A DNA stretch of 7,360 bases, taken from assembly GCA_030038035.1 (NCBI GenBank), contig JASHPP010000069.1, positions 1-7,360 of the forward strand. Reading direction: 5' to 3'. The translations under genes were made by a program, and so were the position numbers. The stretch is from Trebonia sp. GTDB lineage: Bacteria; Actinomycetota; Actinomycetes; Streptosporangiales; Streptosporangiaceae. This document shows, piece by piece, positions 1-6,107 of this stretch (its first letter is position 1; every line of letters starts with the position of its first letter). The notes under the pieces are model-generated. The model ran no database searches. It saw nothing but the letters and a program-made list of their open reading frames with translations, and was not told where the DNA came from.

Positions 1-43
1 GGTGCGCCGATGCCGGGCGGGAAGGCACGGTCTTGTCGCGGGA

Positions 44-57
44 CGTTAACGTTACCG
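44..57. promoter_or_regulatory. Candidate LacI-family operator, distal
   Basis: The sequence CGTTAACGTTACCG is a palindrome around a central CG in which six of seven pairs match. LacI-family dimers typically bind such sites, with hinge-helix leucines inserting at the central CG. Its reverse complement matches the site upstream of lacI (7223-7236) at 11 of 14 positions. The half-site GACGTTAAC recurs at 59-67. It lies about 40 bases upstream of the proposed -35 box, so it could be an auxiliary operator. Binding is inferred. Confidence 0.45.
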
Positions 58-97
58 AGACGTTAACCGCAATCGAGCACCTGGGACTTTCGTCCCG

Positions 98-127
98 TTG
101 ACGAGTGAGGAGATCCTGGTTTAGCTT
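98..127 (+). promoter_or_regulatory. Candidate sigma-70-type promoter of the transporter operon
   Basis: A -35 box TTGACG (98-103) is followed after 18 bases by a -10 box TAGCTT (122-127), which fits the TAnnnT form common in actinobacteria. Transcription would begin near 134, placing the palindrome at 141-158 just downstream of the start, a classic position for a repressor. This is a visual match only. A promoter nearer to 453 is not excluded. Confidence 0.4.
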
Positions 128-140
128 GCACAAGGAGGCT

Positions 141-158
141 GTTGTTAACGCTCACAAC
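141..158. promoter_or_regulatory. Candidate LacI-family operator, proximal
   Basis: The sequence GTTGTTAACGCTCACAAC is an 18-base palindrome around a central CG in which seven of nine pairs match. Its core TGTTAACGCTCACA closely resembles operators bound by LacI-type sugar regulators. It sits just downstream of the proposed transcription start, where a bound repressor would block initiation or early elongation. The most likely ligand is the LacI-family protein encoded at 6108-7136, but another regulator of the same family could use it. Confidence 0.5.
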
Positions 159-252
159 CGGCGGCGTGTTCGGCCCCGTTAGGCCTGGCGAGCGCCTTGC
201 AACGCCGTGACGCAGGTCCTGCCGACAGGCGGGGCCGGCGGTCGGCGCGCAC

Positions 253-283
253 GGGTGCCCTGGGGCCTTTCCGGGCGGCACCC
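253..283 (+). other. GC-rich hairpin in the transporter leader
   Basis: GGGTGCC (253-259) pairs with GGCACCC (277-283). An inner stem of four pairs (260-263 with 271-274, one of them G-U) closes a 7-nt loop after a two-base bulge. No U tract follows, so it is not a standard intrinsic terminator. It could be an mRNA-stability element, a weak attenuator or chance pairing in GC-rich DNA. Confidence 0.3.
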
Positions 284-452
284 AGGAGACAGAGGCAAGC
301 ATGCACCTAGCTCGGAGGGCGGCGCGAACCCCGCGGCATGGGCGGAAGAGCCCCGTTCGTCCCGGCGGTCAGCATGGTGAACGCGGGCCGAGCCAGCGTC
401 GGCCAGGCGCAACGGCGCGTGACTAGGTAACGATAGATAACCGGAGGTCCGT

Positions 453-1613
453 ATGGGCAAGGTTGACCCGAAGGTCGACGAGGCAATCGAGACCCTCAAC
501 ATGAAAGACGGCCCTACCCGCCGAAGACTGCTCGCCGGCACCGGCCTGGTCAGCGCGACTGCCGCCGCGTCAGCGCTGCTCACCGCGTGCAGTTCGTCGA
601 GCAGCGCGTCCGGCGCGGTGAGCTCAAGCAACCCGTTCCCGTCGGTTCCGTCGTGGCACTTCTGGTTCGTCAACCACGTGACCACGAACAGCTTCTTCGT
701 GCCGACCCAGTACGGGTTCGCCGATGCGGCCAAGCTGCTCGGGCTGCCGACGCCGAACTGGGTCGGCTCGACGAACTCGATCGCCTCGCAGATGGTCGCG
801 CAGATTGACGCCGCGGTGTCGGCTCATGCGTCCGGAATCGCGACGACGCTGATCAACTCCACCTCGTTCACGACCCCGGTCGGGAACGCGATGAGCGCGG
901 GCATCCCCGTGCTCAGCTACAACGCGGACGGCGACATCGTCAACGGCGTGCCCGACATCGGCTGCAACCGGCTGGCCTACGTCGGCCAGGCGCTGTACAC
1001 CTCGGGCGAGCAGCTGGGCGAGCGGATCAAGTCGCTGGTCACCACCCCGGGCGACGTCGTCATCTTCATCGCCACCCCGGGTCAGGCGAACATCCAGCCG
1101 CGGTACGACGGCGCCGCCGCGGTGCTCACGCCGGCCGGCTACACGGTCGCCGAGATCGCGACCGGCGCGGCCACCGACGTCGAAGAAGGAAACATGGTGG
1201 CCTACCTGCTCGGGCACAAGTCGACCCTGAAGGGCGCGTTCGCCGTGGACGGCGGCTCGAGCTCGTTCCTCGCCCCGGCGCTCGCGAAGGCCGGGATCAC
1301 GGGCCTGCCCAACGGCGGCTTCGACACCGAGCCGCTGACGCTGTCCAACATCGCCGCCGGCACCACCGATTTCACCATCTACCAGGACCCGTACCTGCAA
1401 GGCTTCCTGCCGACCCTGTACCTGTACCTGTACAACATCTCCGGCGGTACGCTCGTCCCGCCGGACACCGACACCGGCCTGAGCTTCATCACCAAGAGCA
1501 ACCTGGCCGAATACAACCTAGCCAGCCGCTACCAGGGCTCGGGCACCGCGGAGAAGTACCTGCCGCGGCCGTCCGGCGCGATCTCGAACCCGATCGCCAC
1601 CACGAGCAGCTGA
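453..1613 (+). CDS. Sugar ABC transporter substrate-binding lipoprotein (CUT2, Peripla_BP_4 type)
   Basis: This is the extracytoplasmic receptor that captures the sugar and passes it to the permease encoded next. The 386-residue protein starts with a twin-arginine signal (T-R-R-R-L-L at 22-27), a hydrophobic stretch and a lipobox L-T-A-C, with Cys46 as the likely lipid-anchored residue. Export would be by Tat, with tethering to the outer face of the membrane. A Ser-rich linker (47-60) follows, then a two-lobed periplasmic-binding fold. Family landmarks are N-I-Q-P-R-Y-D-G (213-220), A-V-D-G (264-267) and I-Y-Q-D-P-Y-L-Q-G-F (309-318), where ribose/galactose-type binding proteins hold ligand-contacting Arg, Asp and Gln. 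The start is supported by GGAGG at 443-447, five bases before the ATG; an internal ATG at 501 has no such site. The family is confident. The sugar is not readable, though the adjoining araBD suggests a pentose or pentitol. Confidence 0.9.
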   Translation: MGKVDPKVDEAIETLNMKDGPTRRRLLAGTGLVSATAAASALLTACSSSSSASGAVSSSNPFPSVPSWHFWFVNHVTTNSFFVPTQYGFADAAKLLGLPTPNWVGSTNSIASQMVAQIDAAVSAHASGIATTLINSTSFTTPVGNAMSAGIPVLSYNADGDIVNGVPDIGCNRLAYVGQALYTSGEQLGERIKSLVTTPGDVVIFIATPGQANIQPRYDGAAAVLTPAGYTVAEIATGAATDVEEGNMVAYLLGHKSTLKGAFAVDGGSSSFLAPALAKAGITGLPNGGFDTEPLTLSNIAAGTTDFTIYQDPYLQGFLPTLYLYLYNISGGTLVPPDTDTGLSFITKSNLAEYNLASRYQGSGTAEKYLPRPSGAISNPIATTSS

Positions 1614-1657
1614 CCTGACATAAGCCGCATCCGGGCCCCCGGGCACGGGAGCGCACA

Positions 1658-1712
1658 GCCGGCGGCGGGAGACTGTACCTGCGGACAGGCAGGCCAGTCC
1701 CCCGCCGTCGGC
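1658..1712 (+). repeat. Long inverted repeat (18-bp stem) between binding-protein and permease genes
   Basis: The arm 1658-1675 (GCCGGCGGCGGGAGACTG) pairs with 1695-1712 over 18 positions, with one G-U pair and one A-C mismatch. The 19-nt loop can fold again (CCTG 1678-1681 with CAGG 1686-1689). No U run follows, and the permease ribosome binding site begins about 16 bases after the stem. In binding-protein-dependent operons, stem-loops at this place often protect the upstream message from 3' decay or allow only partial read-through, so that the binding protein is made in excess. That role is inferred here. Confidence 0.65.
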
Positions 1713-1741
1713 ACGCGACTGAGCGGATGAGGAGAACCGAT

Positions 1742-2797
1742 GTGAGCGAGACAACCCAGCAGACCGGCAGGCTGATCGGTGAGCCAGGCGGCGGTCCCGG
1801 CCCGCAGAGCGCCACGATCGACATCCTGCGCGGGTGGCTCGGCATCTTCACCCGCCAGCGCGAGGCCACGATCCTGATCGTCGCGGTCGCGCTGCTGCTG
1901 TACTTCGGCATCCACGACACCTCCGGCTTCGTCTCCCAGGCCAACGCCGTCGACCTGTTCTCGGCCCTCGCGGCGCCGATCATCATCATCGCCATCGGCG
2001 AGGTGATGCTGCTGATCTGCGGCGAGATCGACCTGTCGGCCGGCTTTATCTACTGCTTCGCGCCGTTCGTGATGTTCTTCATGAACGAGTACTACGGTGT
2101 GCCGGCCGTGCTGGCGATCATCCTCGCCCTGCTCTCCGGGCTGGTGGTCGGGTTCGTCAACGGCTTCTTCACGGTCACGCTCGGGGTTCCGTCGTTCATC
2201 ACCACGCTCGGCACGGGGTTCATCCTCGCCGGGCTGGCGCTCACCTTGTCGCACGCCGAGCCCAAGGACATCCCGCCCGCCACCGTCACGATCGGGTCGT
2301 GGCTCGGCACCGACGCGTGGTCGCAGTTCATCTGGGCCGTCGTCCTTGTCGCGATCTTCCACGTCGTGCTGACCCGGACGCGGTGGGGCCTGTACACGGT
2401 CTCCACCGGCGGCAACCAGCTCGGGGCGCGCGAGGCGGGCATCAACGTGGGCCGGATCAAGTACGGCAACTTCATGATCACTGGCGTGCTCAGCGCGCTC
2501 GTCGGCCTCCAGGTCGCCTTCTACACCAACACGATCGACCCGCTGGCCGGCCAGTACCTGCCGATGTTCTACAGCGTGACCGCGGCCGTCATCGGCGGCA
2601 CCGCGATGCTCGGCGGATCGGGCACCATCCTCGGCGCCTTCCTCGGCGCGATCGCGCTGGCCACCCTGATCGACGGCTTCGACGTCGAGGGGATCAACGC
2701 GAACTCGGTCCAGATCGTGTTCGGCGCCGCGATCCTCATCGCGATGGTCGCGAACGTGCAGCTAGCCAGGGCGCGCGGGAGAGGGAGGACGTCATGA
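1742..2797 (+). CDS. Sugar ABC transporter permease (RbsC/FrcC-like, BPD_transp_2)
   Basis: This is the integral membrane subunit that forms the sugar channel, probably as a homodimer. The 351-residue product is rich in hydrophobic segments (about eight to ten likely spans) after a polar N-terminus of about 40 residues. Family landmarks are G-E-I-D-L-S-A-G (94-101), the cytoplasmic loop with R-E-A-G-I-N-V-G-R-I-K (230-240), which contacts the ATPase, and I-G-G-T-A-M-L-G-G-S-G (284-294). I chose the GTG at 1742 because GGAG at 1731-1734 stands seven bases upstream. An in-frame ATG at 1727 would have only a poor ribosome binding site and would add five residues. An out-of-frame ATG at 1740 is followed at once by TGA. 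The stop overlaps the ATPase start as ATGA, indicating translational coupling. The gene lies 128 bases after the binding-protein gene. Confidence 0.9.
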   Translation: MSETTQQTGRLIGEPGGGPGPQSATIDILRGWLGIFTRQREATILIVAVALLLYFGIHDTSGFVSQANAVDLFSALAAPIIIIAIGEVMLLICGEIDLSAGFIYCFAPFVMFFMNEYYGVPAVLAIILALLSGLVVGFVNGFFTVTLGVPSFITTLGTGFILAGLALTLSHAEPKDIPPATVTIGSWLGTDAWSQFIWAVVLVAIFHVVLTRTRWGLYTVSTGGNQLGAREAGINVGRIKYGNFMITGVLSALVGLQVAFYTNTIDPLAGQYLPMFYSVTAAVIGGTAMLGGSGTILGAFLGAIALATLIDGFDVEGINANSVQIVFGAAILIAMVANVQLARARGRGRTS

Positions 2798-3615
2798 CGT
2801 CACAGCCGCTGGATCCGGGACCGGCCGCGCCCGGCGGCGACGGCCAGGCGCCCGGGGGCGACGTGCTGCGCGCCGAGCACATCGCCAAGCGGTTCGGCGC
2901 GGTCACCGCCCTCGTGGACATCAACCTGCGGCTCGGCCGCGGCGAGGTGCTCGGCCTGCTTGGCGACAACGGCGCGGGCAAGTCGACGCTGATCAAGATC
3001 ATCTGCGGATTCCAGCCGCCCGACTCCGGCCGGCTGGTGGTCAACGGCCACGAAGTGGTGCTCAAGTCCGTCGACCAGGCCAGGGCGCTGGGCATCGACG
3101 TCGTTTACCAGGATCTCGCGCTGATCAACCAGCTCACCGTCTACCACAACATTTTCCTCAAGCGTGAGCGCATCCGGTGGCCGCTGCTGAACAACCGGTC
3201 GATGCGCTCGATCGCACGCCAGTATCTCGACGAAATGGGGATCAGCATCCCGTCGGTGGACGTCCCTGTCGCCAGCCTGTCCGGCGGGCAGCGGCAGGCG
3301 ATCGCGGTCGCGCGTTCTGTCTACTCGAACGCCAAGATCCTGCTGCTCGACGAGCCGCTTGCCGCGATGGGCGCGAAGGAGGCGGCGATCATCCTGGACC
3401 TGGTCCGCGACCTGAAACAGCGGGGCGACGTGTCGGTCATCATGATCGCGCACAACTACGGCCAGGTGCTGGAGATCTGCGACCGGATCAACCTGCTGCA
3501 GCACGGCCAGATCACGCTGGACAAGGCCAGCAAGGACACCTCGGTGCAGGAACTCAACGACATCGTGGTGGCCGAGTACCGGCGGGCCATGGAGCAGCGC
3601 CAGCGCTCGGCCTAG
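2794..3615 (+). CDS. Sugar ABC transporter ATP-binding protein, single-domain FrcA-like
   Basis: This is the cytoplasmic ATPase that powers uptake. The 273-residue protein has one complete nucleotide-binding domain: Walker A G-D-N-G-A-G-K-S-T (57-65), Q-loop Gln106, signature L-S-G-G-Q (162-166), Walker B I-L-L-L-D-E (182-187, catalytic Glu187) and H-loop His220. RbsA/AraG-type ATPases have about 500 residues and two fused domains. This one has a single domain like FrcA, so it should act as a homodimer. The segment after Walker B reads D-E-P-L-A-A-M-G-A-K-E, with Leu where many relatives have Thr or Ser. Residues 3-22 form a Pro/Gly-rich tail that may be disordered. The ATG overlaps the permease stop and is preceded by GGAGG (2784-2788) at five bases. 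The stop TAG shares CTAG with the stop of the opposing araD. Confidence 0.92.
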   Translation: MTSQPLDPGPAAPGGDGQAPGGDVLRAEHIAKRFGAVTALVDINLRLGRGEVLGLLGDNGAGKSTLIKIICGFQPPDSGRLVVNGHEVVLKSVDQARALGIDVVYQDLALINQLTVYHNIFLKRERIRWPLLNNRSMRSIARQYLDEMGISIPSVDVPVASLSGGQRQAIAVARSVYSNAKILLLDEPLAAMGAKEAAIILDLVRDLKQRGDVSVIMIAHNYGQVLEICDRINLLQHGQITLDKASKDTSVQELNDIVVAEYRRAMEQRQRSA

Positions 3616-4304
3616 CGCTGGCCGTACTCGTTCTGGTAGCGGCGGTACAGGGCGTCGATCTGGTCCCGCGGCAGCGGGGTGAGCTCACCACGGCTCGCGG
3701 CCAGGTGGACGGTGCAGGCCGCGTCCTCGCACATGACGGCCGCCTTCACCGCGTCGCGCGGGGTGGGGCCTACCGTGAACACCCCGTGACTGCGCAGCAG
3801 CACGGCCGGCGAGCGATGCCCGGACAGCGTCGCGACCACGGCGCGGCCGATCTCGTCGCCGCCGATCGGCGCGAACGGCCCGAGCGGTATCTCGCCGCCG
3901 AACTCATCGGCCATCGCGGTCAGCACGCACGGGATCGGCTCGCCGCGGGCCGCCCACGCGGTCGCGTACCTGGAGTGGGTGTGCACCACTCCCCCGACCT
4001 GCGGCATGTGCCGGTAGATGTAGGCATGCGACGCGGTGTCGCTCGACGGCGCCAGCTCGCCGGAAACCCGGGCGCCGGCCAGGTCGCAGACGACCATCGA
4101 GTCCGGCGTCAGGTCGGCGTAGCTGACCCCGCTCGGCTTGATCACCAGCAGGTCGGTGCCCGGCACCCGGCCCGACACGTTGCCTGACGTCCACACCACC
4201 AGTCCGTTGCTGACCAGGGCCGTGTGCAGTTCGGCGACGGTGTGCCGCAGCTCGCGGATGGCGGCGCTGACGGCGGGGTCCGCCAGGACCGCGCCGTCCG
4301 TCAT
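3612..4304 (-). CDS. araD: L-ribulose-5-phosphate 4-epimerase (class II aldolase family)
   Basis: The enzyme interconverts L-ribulose 5-phosphate and D-xylulose 5-phosphate, the last step from L-arabinose into the pentose phosphate pathway, by a metal-dependent retro-aldol reaction. The 230-residue length is close to that of E. coli AraD (231). Visible motifs are T-S-G-N-V-S (39-44), I-K-P-S-G-V (55-60) and S-S-D-T (87-90) for phosphate and substrate binding, and H-T-H-S-R (108-112), giving zinc ligands His108 and His110. The third ligand is His173 in R-S-H-G. Asp133 in M-A-D-E-F and Tyr227 in the C-terminal Y-G-Q correspond to the catalytic Asp and Tyr of AraD, and that ending separates it from fuculose-phosphate aldolases. 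Its ATG overlaps the araB stop (TCAT on the plus strand) with no clear ribosome binding site, so translation probably depends on coupling to araB. A paralogue such as UlaF/SgbE is less likely beside a ribulokinase. Confidence 0.87.
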   Translation of the reverse strand: MTDGAVLADPAVSAAIRELRHTVAELHTALVSNGLVVWTSGNVSGRVPGTDLLVIKPSGVSYADLTPDSMVVCDLAGARVSGELAPSSDTASHAYIYRHMPQVGGVVHTHSRYATAWAARGEPIPCVLTAMADEFGGEIPLGPFAPIGGDEIGRAVVATLSGHRSPAVLLRSHGVFTVGPTPRDAVKAAVMCEDAACTVHLAASRGELTPLPRDQIDALYRRYQNEYGQR

Positions 4305-6013
4305 GGCCGCACCCGGTCTTCTGCGCGGCCGGGGCTGATCACCCGGTCACGAAGGGCGCGGAGCCGGTGCATGACGTCGTTGGCGCCCCGGCCGAAGTAG
4401 TCGTGCAGCAGGACGTACTCGGCGTAGAGCTGGTCGTAGACGCCCGCGGCACGCGGGTCGGGGGTGTAGGCGACCCCGGTCGTGCGTCCCATGGCCGCCG
4501 CCGCGGCCGGCACATCGGGGTAGGCGCCCGCGGCCACGGCCGCGTGAATCGCGGAACCGAGCGCGGGCGCCTGGGCCGACTCGACCAGGTGCAGCGGCCT
4601 CCTGGTCACGTCGGAGTAGATCTGCATGAGGAACTCATTCCGCATCAGCCCGCCGGCCACGACCAGCTCGGTGACCGGCAGGCCGGCCGCCTCGAAGGCG
4701 TCGACGATCACCCGCGTGCCGAAGGCCGTTGCCTCCACGAGCGACCGGTATATGTCCGGCGCGCGGGTGGCCAGGGTGAGGCCGACGATCGCGCCGGACA
4801 GGCGATGGTCGACAAGCACGCTGCGGTTCCCGTTCAGCCAGTCCAGGGCGATCAGGCCGGACGCGCCCGGCGGCTGGCCCGCCGCCTGCTCCGACAGCAG
4901 CTCGTGCACGGTAAGCCCGCGGCCGGCCGCCGCGGCGTGGTACTCCGGCGGCACGGCGTGGTCGGCGAACCAGGCGAAGATGTCGCCGACCCCGGTTTGC
5001 CCGGCCTCGTAGCCCCACGACCCGGCGACGATCCCGCCGTCGACCGCCCCGCACATGCCCGGCACCTCGGCAAGCACGCCGGCGTTCATCACGTGGCAGT
5101 TGGAGGTGCCCATGATGGCCACCAGCTGACCGGGGGCGAGCGCGTTCGCCGCTGGCGGGGTCACGTGCGCGTCTACGTTGCCGACCGCGACGGCGATTCC
5201 CTCGGGCAGGCCGGTCCAGCTCGCCGCGCGCGCGGCGAGCGCCCCGGCCCGGCTGCCCAGCGCGAGGATCGGGTGCGCGAGCTTGTCGTCGGCGAATCCG
5301 GCGAAGCCGGGGTTGAGCGCCGCAAGGAAGCCACGGGACGGATAGCGCCCGTCCTGGAAGATGCCCTTGTACCCGGCGGTGCACGCGTTCCTGGTCTCGA
5401 CGCCGGTCAGCTGCCAGATGATCCAGTCCGCCGCCTCGATCCACCGCCGGGCGAGCCCGTAGACGTCCGGGTCCTCCTCGAGGAGTTGCAGCGCCTTCGC
5501 GAACTGCCATTCGGCCGAGATCTTCCCGCCGTACCTGGCGAGCCACGGCTCGCCGCGGGAGCGGGCCAGCTCGTTGATGCGGTCCGCGTGGGGCTGGCTG
5601 GCGTGGTGCTTCCAGAGCTTCGGATACGCATGCGGCCGGTCCGCCAGCCCGGCGAACTCACACAGTGGCGTCCCGTCGGCGAGCACGGGCAGCACCGTGC
5701 AGGCGGTGAAGTCCGTGGCGATGCCGATGACCTGGGCCGCGGCGATGCCAGCCTCGGCCACTGCCGCGGGGACTGCCGTCCGCAGCACATCCAGGTAATC
5801 CGCGGGGTCCTGCAGCGCCCAGTCGGGCGGCAGCGGGCGGCCGGTGGCCGCTAGCGCGGCGTCCATGACGCCGTGCCGGTACTCATGGACGGCGGTGCCC
5901 AGTTCCGCGCCGTCGGCCACGCGGACAACCAGGGCGCGTCCGGACAGGGTGCCGAAGTCAACGCCGACCACGCAGGCATCCGGGTGGCAGATGTTAGCGT
6001 TCACATCCCGCAT
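4301..6013 (-). CDS. araB: L-ribulokinase (FGGY carbohydrate kinase family)
   Basis: This cytoplasmic kinase phosphorylates ribulose to ribulose 5-phosphate with ATP, the substrate of the coupled AraD. Its 570 residues match the long AraB class (E. coli AraB 566); xylulo- and glycerol kinases have about 500. The N-terminal actin-like domain has the phosphate motif D-F-G-T-L-S-G-R (19-26), K-L-W-K-H-H (132-137) and I-S-A-E-W (165-169). The catalytic Asp281 lies in G-N-V-D-A-H-V. The second domain has M-G-T-S-N-C-H-V-M (301-309), G-Y-E-A-G-Q-T (334-340), D-W-L-N-G-N-R-S (391-398) and the nucleotide-binding A-G-G-L-M-R-N (453-459). All recall AraB. The ATG at 6013 follows a purine-rich ribosome binding site (GGGAGG at 6025-6020) and starts shortly before the first motif. 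Some family members also accept D-ribulose or ribitol, so substrate stereochemistry is less certain than the enzyme class. Confidence 0.9.
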   Translation of the reverse strand: MRDVNANICHPDACVVGVDFGTLSGRALVVRVADGAELGTAVHEYRHGVMDAALAATGRPLPPDWALQDPADYLDVLRTAVPAAVAEAGIAAAQVIGIATDFTACTVLPVLADGTPLCEFAGLADRPHAYPKLWKHHASQPHADRINELARSRGEPWLARYGGKISAEWQFAKALQLLEEDPDVYGLARRWIEAADWIIWQLTGVETRNACTAGYKGIFQDGRYPSRGFLAALNPGFAGFADDKLAHPILALGSRAGALAARAASWTGLPEGIAVAVGNVDAHVTPPAANALAPGQLVAIMGTSNCHVMNAGVLAEVPGMCGAVDGGIVAGSWGYEAGQTGVGDIFAWFADHAVPPEYHAAAAGRGLTVHELLSEQAAGQPPGASGLIALDWLNGNRSVLVDHRLSGAIVGLTLATRAPDIYRSLVEATAFGTRVIVDAFEAAGLPVTELVVAGGLMRNEFLMQIYSDVTRRPLHLVESAQAPALGSAIHAAVAAGAYPDVPAAAAAMGRTTGVAYTPDPRAAGVYDQLYAEYVLLHDYFGRGANDVMHRLRALRDRVISPGRAEDRVRP

Positions 6014-6027
6014 TCTCCGCCCTCCCG

Positions 6028-6054
6028 GCGGCCGATGCCATACCGGCCGGCCGC
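6028..6054 (-). repeat. GC-rich inverted repeat just upstream of the araB ribosome binding site
   Basis: GCGGCCG (6028-6034) is the inverse of CGGCCGC (6048-6054). GCC (6037-6039) and GGC (6045-6047) add three inner pairs after a two-base bulge, leaving a five-base loop. It ends about three bases before the purine-rich ribosome binding site of araB on the minus strand. It could shape araB translation, stabilise the araBD end of a lacI-araB-araD message, or mark the 3' end of lacI. There is no U tract for a standard terminator. Confidence 0.4.
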
Positions 6055-6066
6055 GGGGGCGGCGGT

Positions 6067-6102
6067 CGCGGGCGTGGCGGGCGTCGCGGGCGTAGCGGGC
6101 GT
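6067..6102. repeat. Tandem repeat, four copies of a 9-bp unit NGCGGGCGT
   Basis: Four consecutive units read CGCGGGCGT, GGCGGGCGT, CGCGGGCGT and AGCGGGCGT, identical apart from the first base. A decayed fifth unit lies at 6058-6066 (6 of 9 matching). The array begins six bases past the lacI stop codon, in the 94-base gap before araB. Being a multiple of three, it would add no frameshift if read through. Such arrays arise by slippage, so copy number may differ among strains. Confidence 0.8.
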
Positions 6103-6107
6103 CGCGG

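Larger units (their letters stand above)
1..452 (+). other. Intergenic regulatory and leader region of the transporter operon
   Basis: No convincing protein gene lies in these 452 bases. Seen in order: a direct repeat GACGTTAAC at 42-50 and 59-67 inside a LacI-like operator candidate; a possible promoter at 98-127; a perfect Shine-Dalgarno sequence AAGGAGG at 132-138 with no strong start codon after it; a second operator candidate at 141-158; a GC-rich hairpin at 253-283; and an A/T-richer patch at 424-440 just before the ribosome binding site of the binding-protein gene. If the promoter is real, the mRNA has an untranslated leader of about 320 nt, which is long for a sugar ABC operon. I recognise no known riboswitch class. 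Confidence 0.6.

Noticed and set aside
63..302. Minus-strand frame of 79 codons in the leader region.
   Set aside because: It shows no family resemblance and lies over the promoter and operator candidates. Open frames arise easily in DNA this GC-rich.
301..426. Short plus-strand frame of 41 codons (ATG at 301, TAG at 424-426), Arg-rich, with AGAGG five bases upstream, ending 26 bases before the binding-protein gene.
   Set aside because: Third-position GC is clearly lower than in the real genes, the peptide has low complexity with no recognisable motif, and the ribosome binding site is only moderate. It is most likely noncoding leader.
128..452. Leader considered as a known riboswitch.
   Set aside because: I could not match a conserved core of any class I know. 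The hairpins seen are plain GC-rich stems.
1834..2793. An open frame upstream of and continuous with the ATPase that would give a 593-residue fusion.
   Set aside because: The added part is an out-of-frame Arg/His/Pro-rich reading of the permease gene. The ATG at 2794 has a good ribosome binding site and begins close to the ABC domain.
4367..5854. Long plus-strand open frame of 495 codons opposite araB.
   Set aside because: It is the antisense shadow of a well-supported kinase gene. The translation is Arg/Gly/Val-rich with no domain, as expected from high third-position GC on the other strand.
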